Assembly (NCBI GenBank): GCA_030039575.1
Contig: JASHVH010000257.1
Coordinates: forward strand, 1 to 13,988
Direction: 5' to 3'
DNA length: 13,988 nucleotides
Source of the DNA: Acidimicrobiales bacterium
Lineage (GTDB): Bacteria > Actinomycetota > Acidimicrobiia > Acidimicrobiales > Palsa-688
This document shows, one piece after another, positions 7,616-11,510 of this stretch; position 1 is the stretch's first letter; each line of letters starts with the position of its first letter. The position numbers and the translations under genes are program-made. A model generated the notes under the pieces. It was given only the letters and a program-made list of their open reading frames with translations, was not told the origin of the DNA and searched no databases.

Positions 7616-7629
7616 TGGGAACGCTAACA
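7616..7629. promoter_or_regulatory. Operator-like motif A1 (TGGGAACGCTAACA)
   Basis: Imperfect CG-centred palindrome resembling the general LacI-family pattern TG-n-n-A-n-C-G-n-T-n-n-CA. The 16-bp stretch 7615-7630 is identical to 8235-8250, and an inverted one-mismatch copy lies at 8296-8309. It is about 250 bp upstream of the GH51 start. Confidence 0.6.
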
Positions 7630-7970
7630 TCCCGTCCCTCCCGATTGCAAGGCAGGGCCGTCACGATGTGGGCAGCGCCGGCCTCACCCGCCCCCGGCGG
7701 TCCGTCCCGCTGGCCCGCCGGCCAGAACGAAGTGCTTGACGTGCAGAGGGCAGTGCAGGCTGCATCCGGGCCAATTTCGCGCCAAGCGTGTGTACTGAGC
7801 ACTCCCAGCGCTCAGACGACCGCACCCAAGCGGCGGATGGTGAGCTACCACCCGCCGCCAGCCCGCCCAATGTGCCTTCGGTCCAGGTCCCGTTAATCTC
7901 CCTCACCCACGCGCGGGAGCACTTCCCCAGTCGGGCGAGGCCTTGGGGCCCGCTCACCCTGGCGTCGGAT

Positions 7971-7982
7971 GTGACCGTTCAC
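7971..7982. promoter_or_regulatory. Operator-like motif B2 (GTGACCGTTCAC) with overlapping inverted repeat
   Basis: One base different from palindrome B1 at the GH51 start, with matching flanks (ATG before it, or its T-G part, and C after it). It overlaps a second perfect inverted repeat, CCGTTC-acc-GAACGG at 7975-7989. Probably a distal operator in the intergenic region. Confidence 0.45.
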
Positions 7983-8130
7983 CGAACGGGCTCGGTCGGC
8001 TCTCGGCCCGGCAACAAGGGCAGGGAGCGCGCCCGCCGGCCTGGGCAGCAACTTAGGAGCAAGCAGTAATGCTTTGGCCGGTGACGTTAGGCCCTCACCA
8101 GTTTGCTTTGTGACAGGCCAGGTTGTGGCT

Positions 8131-8144
8131 CCGGGCATGCCCGG
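8131..8144. repeat. 14-bp perfect palindrome
   Basis: CCGGGCATGCCCGG reads the same on both strands. It has no second copy that I can see, and it differs from the A and B motif families. It could be a protein site or a small hairpin; no function is assigned. Confidence 0.4.
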
Positions 8145-8184
8145 GTGGTTGCCGTTGTGTTTAATGCAGGCGGAGGGATAAATC

Positions 8185-8218
8185 GGCCGCCGTACGGCTC
8201 TCCCCAAACTTGGCGGCC
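8185..8218. repeat. 7-bp inverted repeat upstream of the LacI promoter
   Basis: GGCCGCC at 8185-8191 is the exact complement of GGCGGCC at 8212-8218, with 20 nt between, ending 4 nt before the proposed -35 box at 8223. It could be an additional regulatory site or chance GC pairing. Confidence 0.3.
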
Positions 8219-8222
8219 AAAA

Positions 8223-8250
8223 TTGTCCAGCCGATTGGGAACGCTAACAT
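8223..8250 (+). promoter_or_regulatory. Probable promoter of the second LacI gene
   Basis: TTGTCC (8223-8228) and TAACAT (8245-8250) are spaced by 16 nt, each matching 4 of 6 bases of the sigma-70-type consensus. Motif A2 (8236-8249) covers the spacer and most of the -10 box, which would let a bound repressor block transcription. The leader to the TTG start would be about 120 nt and contains motif A3. Confidence 0.45.
8236..8249. promoter_or_regulatory. Operator-like motif A2 (TGGGAACGCTAACA)
   Basis: Exact copy of motif A1, overlapping the probable -10 box of the LacI gene. Its centre lies exactly 60 bp from that of the inverted copy A3. Placement suggests autorepression by the adjacent LacI-family protein. 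Confidence 0.65.
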
Positions 8251-8295
8251 TATCCCCGTATGATGGCAAGCCGTGGAGGCAGCAGCGGGGCTGGG

Positions 8296-8309
8296 TGCTA
8301 GCGTTCCCA
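8296..8309. promoter_or_regulatory. Operator-like motif A3 (TGCTAGCGTTCCCA, inverted)
   Basis: Reverse complement TGGGAACGCTAGCA differs from motifs A1 and A2 at one base and is closer to a palindrome (TGCTAGC half-site). It lies in the LacI leader, 60 bp downstream of A2 centre to centre and about 70 bp before the start codon. It could act as a roadblock or a looping partner. Confidence 0.6.
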
Positions 8310-8379
8310 GCCGTTCTTCCCGGCCTGGAGCCTGGCCGAAGGCCTTTCCCGGTGTGCGCCGGGCCAGGGGGGAACGGCG

Positions 8380-9447
8380 TTGACGGCTAACAACCGCGGC
8401 CCGAACGGCCAGCGGCTGCCGGAACCCAACGGGGAGAGCGAAAGGCGGCCGTCGATTGCGGACGTCGCCAGTTTTGCCAGAGTTTCTCACCAGACGGTCT
8501 CCAGGGTCCTAAACGACAACCCCAGCGTCGGGGACCTGACCCGGGCGCGGGTGCTGGCTGCGATAGACCAGCTCGGCTACCGGCCCAACATCGCGGCCCG
8601 GGCTTTGGCCAGCGGGCGGTCGAAGACCCTCGGTGTGGTGGCCATGGACACCACCCGGTACGGGCCGGTGTCGACGTTGTACGGTTTCCAGCTGGCGGCC
8701 CAGCAGCACGGTTATTTCGTCTCGGTCGTGGCTGTCCATGCGATCGACCGCCAGTCCGTGCGGGAGGCCGTCCGGTGGCTGACCAGTCAATCGGTAGAAG
8801 GTTTGGCCGTCATCGCCCCGTTCACGTCGGCCCATGACGCCTTGTCCTCCCTGCCCACCGGCACGCCAGTGGTGGCCGTAGAAGGCGACCCCGAGGCAAA
8901 TATGTCTGTAGTAACGGTCGACCAGGTGGCCGGGGCCAGGCTCGCCACCGAGCACCTGCTCGGCGCCGGCTATGGCACGGTTTTCCACGTGGCCGGCCCA
9001 CCGGAATGGCTGGAGGCCAGGGCTCGCTCTGAAGGCTGGCGGGCCGCGCTGCACAGTGCGGGGGCCGACGTCACCCCTCCGTTGTCCGGTGACTGGACGG
9101 CGCGCTCGGGGTACCAGGCGGGCCAGGTCCTCGCTCAGGTACCCGACGCCAGGGCCATATTCGTGGCTAACGACCAGATGGCAATGGGCGTTCTTCGTGC
9201 TTTGCACGAACGGGGACGGCGAGTCCCGGAAGAGGTGGCCGTGGTGGGCTTCGACGACACCCCGGAGTCCGCCTATTTCATCCCTCCCCTCACTACCATC
9301 CGTCAGGACTTCAAGAGGGTGGGCCGCGCCGCGGTCCAGCTATTGGTGGACCAGTTGACTACCGGAGCCAAAAGCCAGGAACGGGTTGTCATCAACCCGG
9401 AGCTGGTATGCCGGGAGTCGAGCGTGGCCGTCCCCTCTCACGATTAA
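8380..9447 (+). CDS. LacI-family transcriptional regulator (probable local regulator)
   Basis: DNA-binding regulator of 355 residues from TTG 8380. AGGGGGG at 8366-8372 lies 7 nt before the TTG, a strong ribosome site that decides this start. The helix-turn-helix is at about 26-46 (SIADVASFARVSHQTVSRVLND), the hinge helix near 68-79 (RPNIAARALASG) and the effector-binding domain from about 83 (TLGVVAMD). Late motifs FVANDQMAMGVLRAL and VVGFDDTPES are typical of the family. It is divergent from the GH51 cassette and 156 nt upstream of the hydroxyproline genes. Motifs A1-A3 in its upstream region are good candidates for its own binding sites. Hydroxyproline clusters described elsewhere are more often linked to GntR- or AraC-type regulators, so a LacI protein here hints at a sugar or sugar-conjugate signal. 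The effector is not known. Confidence 0.93.
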   Translation: MTANNRGPNGQRLPEPNGESERRPSIADVASFARVSHQTVSRVLNDNPSVGDLTRARVLAAIDQLGYRPNIAARALASGRSKTLGVVAMDTTRYGPVSTLYGFQLAAQQHGYFVSVVAVHAIDRQSVREAVRWLTSQSVEGLAVIAPFTSAHDALSSLPTGTPVVAVEGDPEANMSVVTVDQVAGARLATEHLLGAGYGTVFHVAGPPEWLEARARSEGWRAALHSAGADVTPPLSGDWTARSGYQAGQVLAQVPDARAIFVANDQMAMGVLRALHERGRRVPEEVAVVGFDDTPESAYFIPPLTTIRQDFKRVGRAAVQLLVDQLTTGAKSQERVVINPELVCRESSVAVPSHD

Positions 9448-9482
9448 GCCGGAAAGCCCTCGCCAACGCCCCCAGGGACGTC

Positions 9483-9510
9483 TTGACAGATGTCGCAACA
9501 GCTATAGCGT
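9483..9510 (+). promoter_or_regulatory. Probable promoter of the hydroxyproline operon
   Basis: Perfect -35 hexamer TTGACA (9483-9488), 16 nt, then TAGCGT (9505-9510), which keeps the important first, second and last bases of a -10 box. It lies in the 156-nt gap after the LacI stop and points at the HypD-like gene. No A or B motif is seen here, so control by the adjacent LacI protein is not evident from sequence. Confidence 0.5.
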
Positions 9511-9541
9511 CACTTGGAAGCCTGTCACTGGTAGGCGAGCC

Positions 9542-9564
9542 CAGGCCGCCCTAGCCTGTTTTTT
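9542..9564 (+). terminator. Intrinsic terminator in the leader of the hydroxyproline operon
   Basis: CAGGC (9542-9546) pairs with GCCTG (9554-9558) around a 7-nt loop and is followed immediately by six T (9559-9564), the only classical stem plus T-run I see in the window. It ends 39 nt before the HypD-like start. It can end LacI transcripts. If the promoter at 9483-9510 is real it also lies in the new transcript's leader, where it could act as an attenuator. Confidence 0.6.
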
Positions 9565-9603
9565 CCCGAGATGGCAAAGGGCCGAGATGGTAAAGGGGTC
9601 GTT

Positions 9604-10497
9604 ATGGACCAGTTGGGACAACCGCGGTTCAATGGCGTTTACGTGGCCGCGTCCACGCTTTTCCGTAGCGATGGGTCGGTAGACCTGGACGCATGCCAAG
9701 CTCACTTCGCTCGCTTAGCCGAGGCAGGTGTGGCGGGGTTGGTCCCCAACGGTTCGCTCGGTGAGTACGAGGCACTCACAGAGGACGAACGGGGCGGGGT
9801 GGTCAAGTCCGCTATGGACAGCGCCGGGAAACTGGTAGAGGTCGTCCCCGGTGTGTCGGGTAAATCGGCCGCCGAGGCGAGACGGTGGGCCGAGCACGCC
9901 GCCCAGGCCGGCTGCCGTGCCGTCATGTGCCTTCCTCCGACCTCGCACGCCCCCACGGCCGACGAGGTGTTCGCCCACTTCCAGGAGGTAGCAAGCGTCG
10001 GGCTGCCGGTCATCGTGTACAACAACCCGTACTCGACCAGGGTCGACCTCACTCCTGCGCTACTGGCCCGGCTGGCCGAGATAGAGGAAGTAGTCGCGGT
10101 GAAGGAGTTCTCCCAGGACATCCGGCGCGTCGCCGCCATCCGACAGGCCGCCCCCCGCCTCGAAGTTATCTGCGGGTGCGACGACACCTTGGTGGAAGCG
10201 GTGTTCATGGGGGCGACGGGTTGGATCGCCGGTTTCGCCAACGCCTTCCCGCGTCAATCTGTGGAACTGTTCGAGCTCTGCGTCGCCGGCCATTGGCCCG
10301 AGGCTATAGAGCGCTACCTTGCCTTCCTGCCCCTCCTGCGCTGGGACGCAGACCCACGGTTCGTACAGGCCATAAAGCTGGCCCAGGAGGAGGTGGGGTG
10401 GTACGGCGGCCCCGTCCGCCTGCCACGCTTGGCGCTGCCGGCCGCCGACGCCGAAGAGGTGCGCGCTTCCGTGCGCCGTTACCTGGCGGTGGCTTGA
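9604..10497 (+). CDS. hypD: Dihydrodipicolinate-synthase-family lyase, probable 1-pyrroline-4-hydroxy-2-carboxylate deaminase
   Basis: Class I aldolase-fold enzyme, 297 residues from ATG 9604. In hydroxyproline breakdown this family converts 1-pyrroline-4-hydroxy-2-carboxylate to 2-oxoglutarate semialdehyde, releasing ammonia. The family motifs are present: GSLGEY at about 50-55, the tyrosine in VIVYNNPY (Y139) and the Schiff-base lysine in VAVKEF (K167). AAAGGGG (9592-9598) is 5 nt before ATG 9604, so this start is preferred over ATG 9571, which has no ribosome site. The fold alone would also fit dihydrodipicolinate synthase or another 2-oxo-acid aldolase. The assignment rests on the next two genes, an epimerase and a D-hydroxyproline-type dehydrogenase, which supply the other steps. 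The epimerase start overlaps its stop by 1 nt. It acts in the cytoplasm. Probably transcribed from 9483-9510. Confidence 0.85.
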   Translation: MDQLGQPRFNGVYVAASTLFRSDGSVDLDACQAHFARLAEAGVAGLVPNGSLGEYEALTEDERGGVVKSAMDSAGKLVEVVPGVSGKSAAEARRWAEHAAQAGCRAVMCLPPTSHAPTADEVFAHFQEVASVGLPVIVYNNPYSTRVDLTPALLARLAEIEEVVAVKEFSQDIRRVAAIRQAAPRLEVICGCDDTLVEAVFMGATGWIAGFANAFPRQSVELFELCVAGHWPEAIERYLAFLPLLRWDADPRFVQAIKLAQEEVGWYGGPVRLPRLALPAADAEEVRASVRRYLAVA

Positions 10498-11510
10498 TGC
10501 GGTCGCGCCTGGTGATCACGGCCGTCGACAGCCATACGGAGGGGATGCCGACGCGGGTGGTCACGTCGGGGGTGGGCGAGTTGCCGGGCAAGACGATGGC
10601 GGAGCGGCGCCTGTACATGATGAACGAGCGGGACGACCTCCGTACCCTGCTCATGCACGAACCACGCGGCCACAGCGCCATGTCCGGAGCGGTGCTCCAG
10701 CAGTCCACCCGGCCTGATGCCGACATCGGGGTCGTCTTCATCGAGGTGACGGGGTGCCTGCCGATGTGCGGCCACGGGGCCATGGGTACGGCGACGGTGC
10801 TGGTGGAGACGGGGATGGTCCCCGTCAAAGAGCCGATAACGGTCATCCGCCTCGACACGCCGGCCGGGGTGGTCGAAGCCGCCGTCGAGGTAGAGGGCGG
10901 CCGGGCCAAGAGCGTCACCATCCGGAACGTCCCCGCCTACATGCATTTACGTGACGTCACGGTGCAAGTCCCGGGGACGGGCGGCGTGGTCCTGGATGTG
11001 GCGTGGGGCGGGAACTTCTATGCCCTGTTGCCGGCTTCGTCGATGGGGCTGGCGGTGCGGCCGGCTCTCCATGACGAGCTCGTACGGGCAGGCCTGGCGG
11101 TAATGGCGGCCGTCAACGAGCAGCTGACGTTTGCCCATCCCGAACAGCCGTTCATCGATTCATGCCACCACGTCGTGTTCACCGAGCCGGGTGACGAGAC
11201 CGTCTCGGGCCGCGCCGCCGTCGCCATCCACCCCGGGTGGTTGGACCGCTCGCCATGCGGGACCGGGACGAGTGCCCGCATGGCGCAGCTCTATGCCCGC
11301 CGCGAACTTGGCCTCGACCAGGACTACGTCCACGCCTCGGTCCTCGGGACCCGTTTTGTCGGCCGGCTCGTTGACACCACCGTCGTCGGCGGCTTCGACG
11401 CCGTAGTGCCCTCAGTGCGGGGGCGGGCCTGGGTGACAGGGCTCGCCAGTTACCTCCTGGATCCTGACGACCCGTTCCCGGCCGGGTTCTTGCTGGGGCG
11501 TGACACCTGA
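10497..11510 (+). CDS. hypRE: 4-hydroxyproline 2-epimerase (proline racemase family)
   Basis: Cofactor-independent epimerase, 337 residues, expected to convert trans-4-hydroxy-L-proline to cis-4-hydroxy-D-proline. Both catalytic cysteines are visible: C91 in MCGHGAMG and C254 in SPCGTGTSARMA. This argues against the related trans-3-hydroxyproline dehydratases, in which one cysteine is replaced by threonine. Early motifs VDSHTEGMPTRVV and EPRGHSAM also fit the family. ATG 10497 overlaps the previous stop as TGATG, so translation is coupled. A proline racemase would look similar; the HypD-like gene before it and the DAO-type dehydrogenase after it favour the hydroxyproline enzyme. An open frame extends upstream to 9885 but runs through the HypD-like gene and is not used. 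Confidence 0.92.
   Translation: MRSRLVITAVDSHTEGMPTRVVTSGVGELPGKTMAERRLYMMNERDDLRTLLMHEPRGHSAMSGAVLQQSTRPDADIGVVFIEVTGCLPMCGHGAMGTATVLVETGMVPVKEPITVIRLDTPAGVVEAAVEVEGGRAKSVTIRNVPAYMHLRDVTVQVPGTGGVVLDVAWGGNFYALLPASSMGLAVRPALHDELVRAGLAVMAAVNEQLTFAHPEQPFIDSCHHVVFTEPGDETVSGRAAVAIHPGWLDRSPCGTGTSARMAQLYARRELGLDQDYVHASVLGTRFVGRLVDTTVVGGFDAVVPSVRGRAWVTGLASYLLDPDDPFPAGFLLGRDT

Larger units (their letters stand above)
7378..8379. other. 1-kb non-coding control region between divergent genes
   Basis: Lies between the GH51 gene (-) and the second LacI gene (+). No frame here shows a recognisable domain, a good ribosome site or the codon pattern of the neighbours; short open frames on both strands look incidental. 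It contains repeated LacI-type palindromes (7616, 7971, 8236, 8296), a 14-bp GC palindrome (8131), a 7-bp inverted repeat (8185-8218) and a probable promoter (8223-8250). The length is far more than two promoters need, so a decayed gene or an undetected small RNA is possible, but neither is shown by the sequence. Confidence 0.6.

Noticed and set aside
7581..8207. Short open frames on both strands of the intergenic region.
   Set aside because: No domain, no good ribosome site and no codon pattern like the neighbours. Several overlap each other on opposite strands.
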